Assembly (NCBI RefSeq): GCF_000981385.1
Contig: NZ_LATZ01000119.1
Span: 124,001-188,000 of the forward strand
Length of the DNA stretch: 64,000 nt
Direction of reading: 5' to 3'
DNA from: Bacillus sp. SA1-12
GTDB lineage: Bacteria > Bacillota > Bacilli > Bacillales > Bacillaceae
Positions 44,104 through 53,501 of this stretch are shown one piece after another. Each line of letters begins with the position of its first letter. Positions within the stretch are counted from its first letter, which is position 1. Under the pieces are notes generated by a model. It did no database searches. It was given only the letters and a program-made list of their open reading frames with translations, and was not told the DNA's origin. The position numbers and the translations under genes are program-made.

Positions 44104-44886
44104 ATGAATAAACCGTTAATAATAACGAAATTAAACAAGGGTATTGTGATGATTACGTTAAATCGCCCTGAGGCAGGCAATTCTTTATCTCTTCAGCTAT
44201 TAGAAAAACTACAAGAGGTTATATCTTCATTAAATTTCAACCCTTTGGTTAGATGTGTGGTCATTACTGGTGCAGGTGAGAGGATGTTTTGTTCAGGGGC
44301 GGACTTAAAGGAACGAGCAGAAATGGATTTAAATCAAGTCAAAATGGCTGTTGCAAAAATAGGCGAAACAATAAATGCTTTAGAAGCATTGCCGCAGCCA
44401 GTGATTGCAGCTATAAACGGATCAGCATTTGGCGGGGGAACAGAATTGGCCTTGGCCTGCGATATTCGTATTGCTTCAGAAACAGCAAAGCTTGCTCTTA
44501 CTGAGACTTCACTTGGCATTATCCCTGGCGCAGGCGGAACACAAAGATTGCCAAGATTAGTCGGAAAGGGAAAAGCAAAAGAATTGATTTATACCGCAAG
44601 AAGGATAGATGCAAATGAAGCAAAGGACATAGGATTAGTTGAATACGTGTCTCCGGCGGAATCTTTGCTAAATAAAGTCTTATCGATTGCAAATCAAATT
44701 GTTAAAAATGCACCAATTGCCATTACCCAAGCAAAATTTGCAATTGATAATGGATTTGAAGTTGATTTACATTCTGGACTCTTAATTGAAAGAAGTGCTT
44801 ATGAACGAACGATTCCAACTAAAGATCGGTTAGAAGGCCTTGACGCCTTTAAAGAAAAGCGTCCTCCTAATTTTACAGGAGAATAA
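44104..44886 (+). CDS. Enoyl-CoA hydratase/isomerase (YngF-like)
   Basis: The 260-residue crotonase-fold enzyme has the oxyanion-hole loops ERMFCSGADLKERA and GSAFGGGTELALACDIRIAS and the catalytic region ETSLGIIPGAGGTQRLPRLVG. It resembles YngF, the hydratase placed with leucine breakdown (methylglutaconyl-CoA) in B. subtilis. It is separated by 311 bases from the biotin carboxylase gene, so it may have its own promoter. HMG-CoA lyase, the expected partner, is not in view. The ATG at 44104 follows AGGAGGAATTG. Confidence 0.9.
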   Translation: MNKPLIITKLNKGIVMITLNRPEAGNSLSLQLLEKLQEVISSLNFNPLVRCVVITGAGERMFCSGADLKERAEMDLNQVKMAVAKIGETINALEALPQPVIAAINGSAFGGGTELALACDIRIASETAKLALTETSLGIIPGAGGTQRLPRLVGKGKAKELIYTARRIDANEAKDIGLVEYVSPAESLLNKVLSIANQIVKNAPIAITQAKFAIDNGFEVDLHSGLLIERSAYERTIPTKDRLEGLDAFKEKRPPNFTGE

Positions 44887-44928
44887 TAATAACCTCGGGA
44901 GCTCGATAAATGTCCCTTATAACCGCAG

Positions 44929-44980
44929 AGATGTCCTAAATCAATTTTTGAGTAATTTGGTTTAGGACATCTTTCTTAAC
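44929..44980 (+). terminator. Terminator of the acyl-CoA cluster
   Basis: AGATGTCCTAAA (44929-44940) pairs with TTTAGGACATCT (44961-44972), and TTCTTAA follows. Confidence 0.75.
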
Positions 44981-45102
44981 GAATATACTTTAAAGATATA
45001 GATTTCTGCTAGTAGGTTCCCTAAGCTAGTATATTCCCTTATAGATGAACTCCATAAATAATGAAAATAGTTAATAAATTGAAGATCTAAGGGGGGATAA
45101 GC

Positions 45103-46920
45103 ATGCAAGTGTTTTATACTGTGCACTCAGGGGATACACTGTTTCAAATTGCAACACGTTGGGAGCTCCCGGTCGATTCCCTTATAGCTGCAAATAATTT
45201 ACTTCCGCCCTATACGATTTATATCGGGGATCAGCTCTCAATCCCGCCAGGTGTTACAACCATTCGAGTAAAGGAAGGTGATACACTTTTTAAACTTTCA
45301 CAATATTTTGGTATACCTCAATCCATTATTATCGAAGAAAATAATCTTCAGCCGCCATATATCATTCAAGCAGGTGATCTGTTAAACGTTCCGCCAGGTG
45401 TTCCCTACTACACGGTTCAGCCAGGAGATACCCTTTATCAGATTGCAAAACGCTTCAATGTCATTGTAGGAGGATATATTAACCCTGAACCGATAAGGAT
45501 TGTAAACCAGCTGCAAACGAATGTGATTTACCCGGGCATGCAGTTGAAAATACCATATACACCACCTTTCGTAAGTGGAATAATCGCTTATACATCTAAT
45601 CGTGGAGATGGTTATGATATTTGGTTGTTTTACCCAAGCAGTGGAAAGAAAGTAAGGTTAACAAATCATTTAGCAGACAGTTTTTCAGTACCCTATTGGT
45701 CTGGTGATCTCCGAAAAATTGCTTTTGTAGGAAGGAATAACATCCTTTATGTAGTTGATTTAGATGACGGAAATGTGGCGAAAATCGACCAGTTTGAGAC
45801 AGGGCTCGGAGTTTTCCTGGATTGGTCGCCAAATAGTCAAAAGCTTACCTACACAGAGAATGGTGAGATTGTTTTATATGATATAATCCTCCATCAAGCA
45901 CAAAGGATAAGGGAGCCTGCGGCTACTGATGTCCAATGGTTTCCTAACGGTGATGAATTGCTGTTTCAAGCACCGGATTCTGCAGGTTTTAGCCAGCTTT
46001 ACAGGATCAATACAAATAGGTTAGAAAAGCGGCTTATAACGAGAAATACAGAGGGACGTCTAAATAATGTGCGATTATCTCCAGACGGAGCGTATGCATT
46101 ATATACTACTCCAGGTGCAAGCATATCCATCATTCACACTATTGAAATAGCGACTGGAAATACTGTCGAAGTGAGCGGGGGACCGTTGGCGAAAAATTAC
46201 TTTCCAGAATGGTCACCAAATTCGCTGCAACTCGCATATAGTGCAACTGCATTTGAAGACAGAGGGTATTATTCGTTTATTCGTTCTTCGGGAAGAATAG
46301 GGGAAAACGATCGAACGTGGGCTATTTCTGATTGTTTTGCTACCCCTGTCACATGGTCGCCTGACGGAAGAAAAATTGCCTATCTTTCAGGCTGCAATGA
46401 TCAAGGGACAGCAAGTGAAATGTGGGTTGTTGACATTAAACATCCTGCGCCTATTCGCTTACTTGAAGATTTGAAAATTACATCTTTACAATGGTCACCG
46501 CTGCGGAAATCTATTGAAACATGGAAAACATATATAAACAATACTTATAAAGTAAAATTTACTTATCCTGCTAGCTGGATAAAGGTAAGTGATGAAAGGT
46601 TTGAAGGGTTAAACGGATTTTTCCAAATTTCTGCAATTGCTTCAGACTCCTCAATTAATGAAGTCTGCCATAATGAAGCTTTTCATCAATTAATGCCATA
46701 TGGGTCTCAGCCAAAAATAAATCAGGCTAAAATTCAGAATCAAAATGCATGTTTTATTTATCCTTCTAGTGATCAGCGACAGGAAATGAAGGGGCAGTCT
46801 GCATTGATTGTCACATATCCGCAGCCGATCAAAATTAATGAAGAAACCTATCAATATTTTATTTTATGGGCAGATAAAGGACATTTATTAAAGATAGCAT
46901 CAACTTTAACTTTTATATAA
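45103..46920 (+). CDS. LysM-TolB beta-propeller protein
   Basis: The 605-residue protein begins directly with three LysM repeats (YTVHSGDTLFQIATRW, RVKEGDTLFKLSQYF, YTVQPGDTLYQIAKRF; residues ~5-150). TolB/WD40-like blades follow (IAYTSNRGDGYDIW, VRLSPDGAYALYT, PVTWSPDGRKIAYL; ~165-470) and then a ~130-residue tail. LysM binds peptidoglycan or chitin-like glycans. No signal peptide is visible, which fits proteins placed in the spore cortex or coat by the mother cell, though that is inference. The ATG at 45103 follows AAGGGGGG. It is a single-gene unit. Confidence 0.82.
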   Translation: MQVFYTVHSGDTLFQIATRWELPVDSLIAANNLLPPYTIYIGDQLSIPPGVTTIRVKEGDTLFKLSQYFGIPQSIIIEENNLQPPYIIQAGDLLNVPPGVPYYTVQPGDTLYQIAKRFNVIVGGYINPEPIRIVNQLQTNVIYPGMQLKIPYTPPFVSGIIAYTSNRGDGYDIWLFYPSSGKKVRLTNHLADSFSVPYWSGDLRKIAFVGRNNILYVVDLDDGNVAKIDQFETGLGVFLDWSPNSQKLTYTENGEIVLYDIILHQAQRIREPAATDVQWFPNGDELLFQAPDSAGFSQLYRINTNRLEKRLITRNTEGRLNNVRLSPDGAYALYTTPGASISIIHTIEIATGNTVEVSGGPLAKNYFPEWSPNSLQLAYSATAFEDRGYYSFIRSSGRIGENDRTWAISDCFATPVTWSPDGRKIAYLSGCNDQGTASEMWVVDIKHPAPIRLLEDLKITSLQWSPLRKSIETWKTYINNTYKVKFTYPASWIKVSDERFEGLNGFFQISAIASDSSINEVCHNEAFHQLMPYGSQPKINQAKIQNQNACFIYPSSDQRQEMKGQSALIVTYPQPIKINEETYQYFILWADKGHLLKIASTLTFI

Positions 46921-46928
46921 AAATATAT

Positions 46929-46963
46929 GAAGCAGACGGGAAGGAGCCTGTCTGCTTTTTATA
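46929..46963 (+). terminator. Terminator after the LysM-TolB gene
   Basis: AGCAGACGGG / CCTGTCTGCT arms are followed by TTTTT. Confidence 0.85.
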
Positions 46964-47123
46964 ATGGTAAAAAGGGAGGAGAAGCAATCTGTGAATTCCA
47001 GATTGCTTTTCTATCTTTTAACGGATTGTGTTAAATTTACGGTTAATCTGAAATTAATAAAGGAAATTTATCTTTTAAACATAGTCTGTGGAAGAAAATA
47101 CGAATAAAACTTCTTTTTATTTA

Positions 47124-47142
47124 CAGAACGTTCGTTTATAAT
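47124..47142 (+). promoter_or_regulatory. purT promoter with PurBox-like sequence
   Basis: CAGAACGTTCGTTT contains the CGAAC core of PurR binding sites on the minus strand and abuts a TATAAT -10 hexamer at 47137-47142. Repression by PurR is inferred from this and from the downstream purine gene. Confidence 0.45.
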
Positions 47143-47173
47143 AACTTTATCTAGATAGGAGAGGATTGGTATC

Positions 47174-48334
47174 ATGTACCATACAAAGAAAATCGTTTTA
47201 TTAGGCTCAGGCGAGTTAGGTAAAGAGGTTATGATTGAAGCACAACGTCTTGGCATAGAGACTGTTGCAGTTGACACATATGAGAACGCACCTGCGATGC
47301 AAGTAGCACATCGCAGCTATGTAATCGATATGCTTGACCCAAAGGAAGTTAGGGAAGTTATTGAGAAAGAAAAGCCTGATTTAATCGTTCCGGAAATCGA
47401 AGCCATTGCAACCTCAGAACTTATCAAATTAGAGGATGAGGGTTTTCAGGTCATACCAAATGCACGTGCTGCAAAGCTGACAATGGATCGTGAAGGAATT
47501 CGCCGTCTTGCTGCTGAAAAGCTTGAGCTTCCAACTGCTAAATACAAATTTGCGGATACTTATGAGGAATTTGTGCAAGGTACTAAAGGAATTGGTTTTC
47601 CATGTGTCATTAAGCCACTAATGAGTTCTTCTGGTAAGGGACAGAGTGTATGTCACTCAGAAGAAGAGATTGCGGAGTGCTGGAGAATTGCCATGGAAGG
47701 AGGAAGGGTGCAAAATGGACGAGTCATCATCGAAGAATTTATTCCATTTGACTCTGAAATCACCCTATTAACCGTTCGAGCAGTTAACGGGACTATGTTT
47801 TGTGAACCAATAGGTCATGTACAAAAAGATGGCGATTATATCGAATCATGGCAGCCACATTATATAACAGAACAGCAACTTCAAGAAGCAAAAGTGATTG
47901 CCAAAGCGATAACCGATGAACTTGGCGGATATGGTGTTTTCGGTGTGGAACTTTTCCTTGCAAAAGATAAAGTATATTTCAGTGAAGTATCACCGCGCCC
48001 GCATGATACGGGGTTAGTTACATTAGTGAGTCAAAATTTATCAGAGTTTGCTCTCCATGTTAGAGCAATTTTAGGCTTTCCGATTCCTGAAATTACCCTT
48101 TTGGCACCAGGTGCAAGTCGTCCATTAAAAGCCCAAGGAGAAATGAATGATTACACAATCGAAGGAGCGGATCAAGCATTATCTGTTCCGAACACTCAGC
48201 TTAGAATATTTGGAAAACCGGTAACCAAGACTGGAAGAAGAATGGCTGTAGCCCTTTCAACCTCAGACACAGTTGATAACGCGAAGAAATTAGCAAAGCA
48301 AGCTCTGGATTGCTTAAAAATTGAAAAAAGATAA
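47174..48334 (+). CDS. purT: Formate-dependent GAR transformylase PurT
   Basis: The 386-residue ATP-grasp enzyme joins formate to glycinamide ribonucleotide with ATP, a folate-free step of purine synthesis. Support includes KIVLLGSGELGKEVMIEAQRLG at the start, PLMSSSGKGQSV, EEFIPFDSEITLLTVRAV and SEVSPRPHDTGLVTL. It starts at ATG 47174 behind TAGGAGAGG and is alone. Its need for formate connects, at least chemically, with the formate module at 6-13 kb. Confidence 0.96.
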   Translation: MYHTKKIVLLGSGELGKEVMIEAQRLGIETVAVDTYENAPAMQVAHRSYVIDMLDPKEVREVIEKEKPDLIVPEIEAIATSELIKLEDEGFQVIPNARAAKLTMDREGIRRLAAEKLELPTAKYKFADTYEEFVQGTKGIGFPCVIKPLMSSSGKGQSVCHSEEEIAECWRIAMEGGRVQNGRVIIEEFIPFDSEITLLTVRAVNGTMFCEPIGHVQKDGDYIESWQPHYITEQQLQEAKVIAKAITDELGGYGVFGVELFLAKDKVYFSEVSPRPHDTGLVTLVSQNLSEFALHVRAILGFPIPEITLLAPGASRPLKAQGEMNDYTIEGADQALSVPNTQLRIFGKPVTKTGRRMAVALSTSDTVDNAKKLAKQALDCLKIEKR

Positions 48335-48600
48335 GAGAGAGATTCAAACTGACATTTCCCAGGCAAGCGCAAAAATAGACAATAGACTAAAGATTCGTCA
48401 GTTATTGTCAACCTGTGAGATTAAACTGGACCACTTTGAGCTTTATAATATTGTAATAATTATATAATTTATTTGTAACTTGGGGAAATCATATCAATTC
48501 CTAAATGCAAATATACTGTAATAGGAGCAAAATTCTAACCATTTATTTTATTTTTTTGATTTATACTGCTCCTTAATCACAGTAAGCAGGAGGGAAACCC

Positions 48601-48777
48601 ATGAAGTGTAAAGGCTGTAACGGAACTAGACTTATAAACTGTCAAAACTGTTCGGGTGAAGGGTTTGATTTCGGGAATCACAAGTGCAAAACATGTTCTG
48701 GTGAAGGTGTCATTTCATGTTCCTCATGTGAAGGGAAGGGAACTATCGGGTTTTTTAAATGGTTAAAATCTGGTTGA
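48601..48777 (+). CDS. Mini zinc-finger protein with four CxxCxG repeats (YuiA-like)
   Basis: A 58-residue frame starts at ATG 48601 behind CAGGAGGG. It has four Cys pairs in tandem (CKGCNG, CQNCSGEG, CKTCSGEG, CSSCEGKG), the DnaJ-type zinc-finger spacing with nothing else attached. It should bind two zinc ions. B. subtilis YuiA is a similar small protein, but its role is unknown. The gene ends near a double hairpin terminator. Confidence 0.8.
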   Translation: MKCKGCNGTRLINCQNCSGEGFDFGNHKCKTCSGEGVISCSSCEGKGTIGFFKWLKSG

Positions 48778-48809
48778 AGATTTTAACGAAAATATGAAAA
48801 AGTTTTAAA

Positions 48810-48892
48810 TCACCACTAAACGAGCAGTTTGTGGTGGTCATATATGGAATTGAGCCCGACTCTAGTATCATCATAGTCGGGCTTTTTGTCTA
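48810..48892 (+). terminator. Hairpin and terminator after the zinc-finger gene
   Basis: A CACCAC/GTGGTG hairpin (48811-48836) precedes a strong AGCCCGACT / AGTCGGGCT stem (48853-48883) with TTTT. Confidence 0.8.
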
Positions 48893-49032
48893 TGTTTATA
48901 GTTTACATAATATTATTATATATAACTTTAAAATAGCCATTAGCAATCATTTCGCCCATTTGTTCAGGGACAATTAACGATCATCTTTTCTCTGAATATT
49001 AGTGTATAGACTAATGAATTAGGAGGAGTACA

Positions 49033-49545
49033 ATGCATCATAATCCATATCAAACCCAAATGCAGCACCCAAGAAAACTTGCTTGGCATGAAACAATGGA
49101 ACTTCACGAGCTAGTTGCATTTTCATCAATTGGGTTAATGAAATTAAAAAAAGCATTAAAAGACATTCAATGCCCTACTTTAAAGTCGATCTATATCCAA
49201 TCCATCAAAGAGTTAGAGGGGAATATTAGAGAATTATTGAAATTTTATGCACTAGCACCGCAACCGCGTGATGGTGAAAGTGATTTTCGGGATATGGAAA
49301 AGGCTTTTTATGCTGGGGATTTATTGGCATTTTCCAAAGCAGCAGTTAGAAATTATGCAGTAGCAATTACTGAAACGGCAACACCTGAACTGAGAAATGT
49401 TTTAGCAAAACAATTGCAATTAGCTGTCGTATGCCATGCGAGAATTTATAACTATATGTATGAAAGAGGTTTTTATCCTTCATATAATCTAAAAAAACTT
49501 CTAAAAAACGATATAACAATGGCAAATAAAGCATTATCTATGTAA
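49033..49545 (+). CDS. Spore coat protein, CotF-like
   Basis: The 170-residue protein matches the CotF/YhcQ ferritin-like coat family. HETMELHELVAFSSIGLMKLKK forms the first helix pair, and the end has the typical YERGFYPSYNLKKLLKNDI. These proteins are deposited in the spore coat or inside the spore. It starts at ATG 49033 behind TAGGAGGAG. It is the clearest sporulation gene of the window. Confidence 0.85.
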   Translation: MHHNPYQTQMQHPRKLAWHETMELHELVAFSSIGLMKLKKALKDIQCPTLKSIYIQSIKELEGNIRELLKFYALAPQPRDGESDFRDMEKAFYAGDLLAFSKAAVRNYAVAITETATPELRNVLAKQLQLAVVCHARIYNYMYERGFYPSYNLKKLLKNDITMANKALSM

Positions 49546-49836
49546 CATTCAAAACTCATACACATCATCATTTCTGAGTCCTGAAACCTTATTGGGGCTC
49601 TATTTGTTTTTGGGTGTTTTTGCATCATTTAGTACTTTATTAACGCACTTCAATCATTTATCAGCGTTATTTCCTTATTTTAGGGATTCTCCGCTTTAAG
49701 TAGGAAACGGTAAGAATAGCGTATCTCTGCTTATTTATGTGAAATCCTTGTTTGCCTGGAAAATAATTAAAGCGCTATTGGACAAACTAAAAACTCCAGA
49801 TAAAACCGCTATTTCAATCAACAGGAGGGACATTTT

Positions 49837-51333
49837 ATGGATGCAATAACCTTTATTTTATTTGGCGCAACAGGTGATTTAGCTCAAAGAAAAATAATAC
49901 CAGCTTTATATAGTCTTTTTGTTGAACAAAAGCTTCCTCCAGCGTTTTCATTTATAGGCACAAGTCTGACCGATTTATCGGATGATGAATTTCATCAACA
50001 TATTAGGCGAGCTATTCATACATTTTCAGATGAAACTTTATGCGATGAAAAAATGAAGCATTTTCTTGAAATCATTCGCTATTGTAAGGTAGATGTTACA
50101 AAAGAAGATGAGTACAAAAAACTGCTTGAACTTGTTCGCTTACAAGAAAAGGAACGTGATATTCCTGAAAATCGAATGTTTTATATGTCGGTAGCCCCTG
50201 CATTCTTTGATGTTATTGCCTTACATATAAAAAATAGCGGGTTAGGCACAACAAGGGGGTGGAAGCGCTTAATTATTGAAAAGCCCTTCGGCCACGACCT
50301 GAAGTCAGCTCAAGAGCTAAATAAAAAATTAAGCACGGCATTTAAGGAAGAGGAAATTTTCCGAATCGATCATTATCTAGGAAAGCCTATGGTGCAAAAT
50401 CTTGAAGCATTAGAGTTTGCTAATCCGATTTTTCAAACATTATGGAACAACCAGCATATCGCCAACATTCAAATAACAGCCAGTGAAACCGTTGGTGTCG
50501 AAAGCCGAGCAAGCTATTATGACAAAGCAGGGGCCATTCGCGATATGTTCCAAAACCATATGCTTCAATTATTGATGATGACGGGCATGCATTTGCCAAA
50601 ACGAATTACACCTGAAGATATTAGCAATGAAAAAAGGAAAATAATTGAATCAATCCGCCCGCTAAAAATAACAGACGTAGGAAGAGACGTTATACGAGGC
50701 CAATATCAATCAGGTGAAATCATTGATAAGCATGTAGTTGGATATAGAGAAGAACCTGGAGTCGATCCTGCTTCTACAACAGATACATTTGTTGCAGTTC
50801 GTTTATGGATAGACGATCCTTTTTGGAAAGGAGTACCTTTTTATATCAGAACAGGGAAAAGAATGAAGCAAAAATCTACCCGAATAGTGATCGAATTCAA
50901 AAACTCATTGAAGGAATTGTACCCAAATCAAGAACAGCCTACTCCAAATCTGTTAGTCATCGGAATCAATCCAAATGAAGGAATTTCGTTGCAGTTAAAT
51001 AGTAAAAATCCTTTAAAAGATGGAAAAATTGAACCAATTACTATCGATTTCAAGGTAGATGAAGTGGATGTACCAAAAGCATATGAGCTGTTATTGTTAG
51101 ATGCCTTTCAAGGGGATTCTACATTTTTTGCTCATTGGAGTGAAGTTGAAAAATCGTGGGAGTGGGTACAACCGATTTTAGAAGCATTTGATGACAATCT
51201 TATCCCGCTCCATTTTTATCCTTCTGGGTCATTTGGACCCGCTGCCTCACACAAATTACTTGAAGAAAATGGCTTTGGCTGGTGGTTAGATAAACACACT
51301 CTTGAAGCGGAAACATTAAAATCTGGGCAATGA
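49837..51333 (+). CDS. zwf: Glucose-6-phosphate 1-dehydrogenase
   Basis: The 498-residue enzyme makes 6-phosphogluconolactone and NADPH from glucose-6-phosphate. Motifs are the nucleotide site FGATGDLAQRKIIPALY, EKPFGHDL, the substrate-binding RIDHYLGKPMVQNL, and TDTFVAVRLWIDDPFWKGVPFYIRTGK. It starts at ATG 49837 behind CAGGAGGG. It is followed 34 bases later by gnd, giving the two NADPH-forming steps of the pentose phosphate pathway in one unit. Confidence 0.97.
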   Translation: MDAITFILFGATGDLAQRKIIPALYSLFVEQKLPPAFSFIGTSLTDLSDDEFHQHIRRAIHTFSDETLCDEKMKHFLEIIRYCKVDVTKEDEYKKLLELVRLQEKERDIPENRMFYMSVAPAFFDVIALHIKNSGLGTTRGWKRLIIEKPFGHDLKSAQELNKKLSTAFKEEEIFRIDHYLGKPMVQNLEALEFANPIFQTLWNNQHIANIQITASETVGVESRASYYDKAGAIRDMFQNHMLQLLMMTGMHLPKRITPEDISNEKRKIIESIRPLKITDVGRDVIRGQYQSGEIIDKHVVGYREEPGVDPASTTDTFVAVRLWIDDPFWKGVPFYIRTGKRMKQKSTRIVIEFKNSLKELYPNQEQPTPNLLVIGINPNEGISLQLNSKNPLKDGKIEPITIDFKVDEVDVPKAYELLLLDAFQGDSTFFAHWSEVEKSWEWVQPILEAFDDNLIPLHFYPSGSFGPAASHKLLEENGFGWWLDKHTLEAETLKSGQ

Positions 51334-51367
51334 TGGAACCTTATAAGAGTTCATGAGGAGGTACAGA

Positions 51368-52261
51368 ATGAAAGTCGGAGTCATAGGGTTAGGTAAAATG
51401 GGCCTAAATATTAGTAAAAATCTTATCGATCACAATCATGAAGTTGTTGCGTTTGATATCAATCCAGATGCAGTAGATGATATAAAAACATATGGGGCTG
51501 GCGGGGCGTCAACTATTAAGGAGCTTGTTGGGTCATTATCAAAACCAAGAATACTTTGGATCATGGTGCCGCATATTGTAGTAGATTCAATACTAAATGA
51601 TCTTACTCCGATGTTGCATGCTGGTGATATTGTCATCGAAGCTGGAAATTCCTACTATAAAGAATCAATTAGACGCTATGCTGAATGCAAGAAAAAAGGT
51701 TTGTATTTTTTAGATGCGGGAACGTCAGGCGGAACGGAAGGTGCACGAAACGGTGCAAATTATATGGTTGGTGGCGATTTAGAGGCTTGGGAGCAGGTTG
51801 AACCAATCTTCCGAGATACAGCAGTTGAGAATGGTTATTTATACACAGGTAAATCAGGCAGCGGTCACTTTTTAAAAATGGTTCATAATGGAATTGAATA
51901 TGGCATGATGGCAGCGATTGGAGAAGGCTTTGAGGTTTTAGAAAAAAGTGATTTTGCTTATGATTATGAAAGAGTTGCAAGGGTTTGGAGCAATGGTTCG
52001 GTCATTCGCTCATGGCTGATGGAGCTAACAGAAAGCGCATTTGCCAAGGATGGAAAATTAGAAAATATTAAAGGAATCATGCATTCTTCCGGAGAAGGAA
52101 AATGGACGATTGAAACAGCATTAGAACTGCAAACCGCCACACCAGTTATTGCCTTGTCACTCTTAATGCGCTACCGATCATTAGAAAACGATACATTTAC
52201 AGGAAAAGTTGTTGCAGCACTACGAAATGAGTTCGGCGGACATGCTGTTGAGAAAAATTAG
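51368..52261 (+). CDS. gnd: 6-phosphogluconate dehydrogenase, decarboxylating (short YqeC type)
   Basis: The 297-residue protein is of the short 6-phosphogluconate dehydrogenase type. It has a VGVIGLGKMGLNISKNL Rossmann start, AGTSGGTEGARNGANYMVGG, and KMVHNGIEYGMMAAIGEG with the catalytic Lys. It oxidises and decarboxylates 6-phosphogluconate to ribulose-5-phosphate. The ATG at 51368 follows GGAGGTACAG; the frame opens five codons earlier without a better site. It is coupled to zwf. The cofactor (NAD or NADP) cannot be read from sequence alone. Confidence 0.92.
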   Translation: MKVGVIGLGKMGLNISKNLIDHNHEVVAFDINPDAVDDIKTYGAGGASTIKELVGSLSKPRILWIMVPHIVVDSILNDLTPMLHAGDIVIEAGNSYYKESIRRYAECKKKGLYFLDAGTSGGTEGARNGANYMVGGDLEAWEQVEPIFRDTAVENGYLYTGKSGSGHFLKMVHNGIEYGMMAAIGEGFEVLEKSDFAYDYERVARVWSNGSVIRSWLMELTESAFAKDGKLENIKGIMHSSGEGKWTIETALELQTATPVIALSLLMRYRSLENDTFTGKVVAALRNEFGGHAVEKN

Positions 52262-52614
52262 AAGAGAATATAAGGGGCTGGTATAAATCCTCTATTTTCT
52301 TTATCGAAAAATTTTTCCTTAGCTTGTGGTTTTTTAAAATAAGATTCTTTTAAAAAATTGTTGATTACCTGCAGGCGTTTCTCCTTTGCGGAAGGTAGGG
52401 AGTATCCTAAGTGCGCTGTACACCGCCTGCTTTGGTCTCCCTATTCCAGTTCCTGTTGCGTGATTCAAGTATTACGGTTCAACCAACACATAGTGACTTT
52501 ACATAATATTTAACAAAGAAGGATCTTAGTTATCTGTCTTTTTTCTTCTAGATATATTTACAACTCTTAAACCTACATTTATAATGACGTAGATTCAACT
52601 TAAAAACGATTTCG
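52262..52614. other. Spacer with GC-richer intergenic repeat
   Basis: No gene is seen. Bases ~52363-52480 (CTGCAGGCGTTTCTCC ... CACCGCCTGCTTTGG) stand out by GC content and contain GCAGGCG/CGCCTGC arms, as in decayed intergenic repeats. The last part should hold the promoter of the cobalamin operon. Confidence 0.45.
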
Positions 52615-52783
52615 CAAATAGGTTCTTAACAAGATTAAGAATAATAGGGAAGTTGGTGTAAATCCAGCGCGGTCCCGCCACTGTAATCACAGAGCTGCAT
52701 GACAGATACCCACTGTAACCAAATGCTTATGGGAAGGGAGTTGTGCTCGCAAGGAAGTGTAAGCCAGGAGACCTGCCTATTTG
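52615..52783 (+). ncRNA. Cobalamin riboswitch 1
   Basis: The aptamer contains AATAGGGAAG, the B12-box region GCGGTCCCGCCACTGTAA and GTAAGCCAGGAGACCTGCC, all in order. It is closed by CAAATAGG (52615-52622) / CCTATTTG (52776-52783). It precedes cobO-cbiA-cobQ-cobT and should shut them off when adenosylcobalamin is plentiful. Confidence 0.96.
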
Positions 52784-52883
52784 TTTGGTTCAAGTAACCT
52801 TCGAGGAAAGGGAATTTGAAAGAACAAGAGTACTTGTGTGATGCAGGATTTTCTACACTTTTTCTCTTAATCTTTTAAACTCT

Positions 52884-52916
52884 CGTCTTCCCTTATAATG
52901 GAAGGCGTTTTTTATT
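52884..52916 (+). terminator. Riboswitch 1 terminator
   Basis: CGTCTTCC / GGAAGGCG (52884-52891, 52900-52907) is followed by TTTTTTATTTT, about 27 bases before cobO. It is the likely off-state terminator of the riboswitch. Confidence 0.85.
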
Positions 52917-52940
52917 TTCAGAAAACAAGGAGGGAGTCAT

Positions 52941-53480
52941 ATGAAAAAACAAAAAGGGTTAACACTTGTTTTTACTGGTGATGGAAAAGGGAAGACGACC
53001 GCATCGATTGGCCTATGTGTACGTGCAATCGGGCAGGGAATGTCTGTAAAGATTCTGCAATTTATTAAGTCAAAGGGCAGATCATATGGCGAACAGAGAT
53101 CGTTAGAAAAGTTAGGTGTTGAAATGGTTCAACTTGGTGAGGGATTTACATGGACTAAAACGCCTGAGGTACACCGGAATGCACTCGCATCAGCATGGAA
53201 GACAGCAAAAGAAACGGTAATGTCAGGGGAATATGATGTTGTTGTCTTAGACGAATTAAATAATGCACTAGCAATCGATTCATTTCCAATTGATGATGTT
53301 CTCCCAATTCATGAAGTCAAGGAACTGATTAATATAAGACCCCCACATGTACATTTAGTTATAACAGGTAGACATGCAAAAGCAGAAATCAAAGAGCTCG
53401 CTGATCTTGTTTCTGTTGTCGATGTTGAAAAGCATTATTATGACACAGGGATTCCAGCGGTAAAAGGAATAGAATACTAG
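52941..53480 (+). CDS. cobO: Corrinoid adenosyltransferase CobO/BtuR
   Basis: The 179-residue enzyme attaches the adenosyl group of ATP to reduced corrinoids. It has the P-loop GDGKGKTT (residues 13-20), IGLCVRAIGQG, the DELNNALAID segment and the C-terminal VDVEKHYYDTGIPAVKGIEY, all of the CobA/BtuR type. It starts at ATG 52941 behind GGAGGGAG. It is first in the riboswitch-controlled unit. Confidence 0.95.
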   Translation: MKKQKGLTLVFTGDGKGKTTASIGLCVRAIGQGMSVKILQFIKSKGRSYGEQRSLEKLGVEMVQLGEGFTWTKTPEVHRNALASAWKTAKETVMSGEYDVVVLDELNNALAIDSFPIDDVLPIHEVKELINIRPPHVHLVITGRHAKAEIKELADLVSVVDVEKHYYDTGIPAVKGIEY

Positions 53481-53501
53481 CATAATTAAGGGGGGAGCGA
53501 T

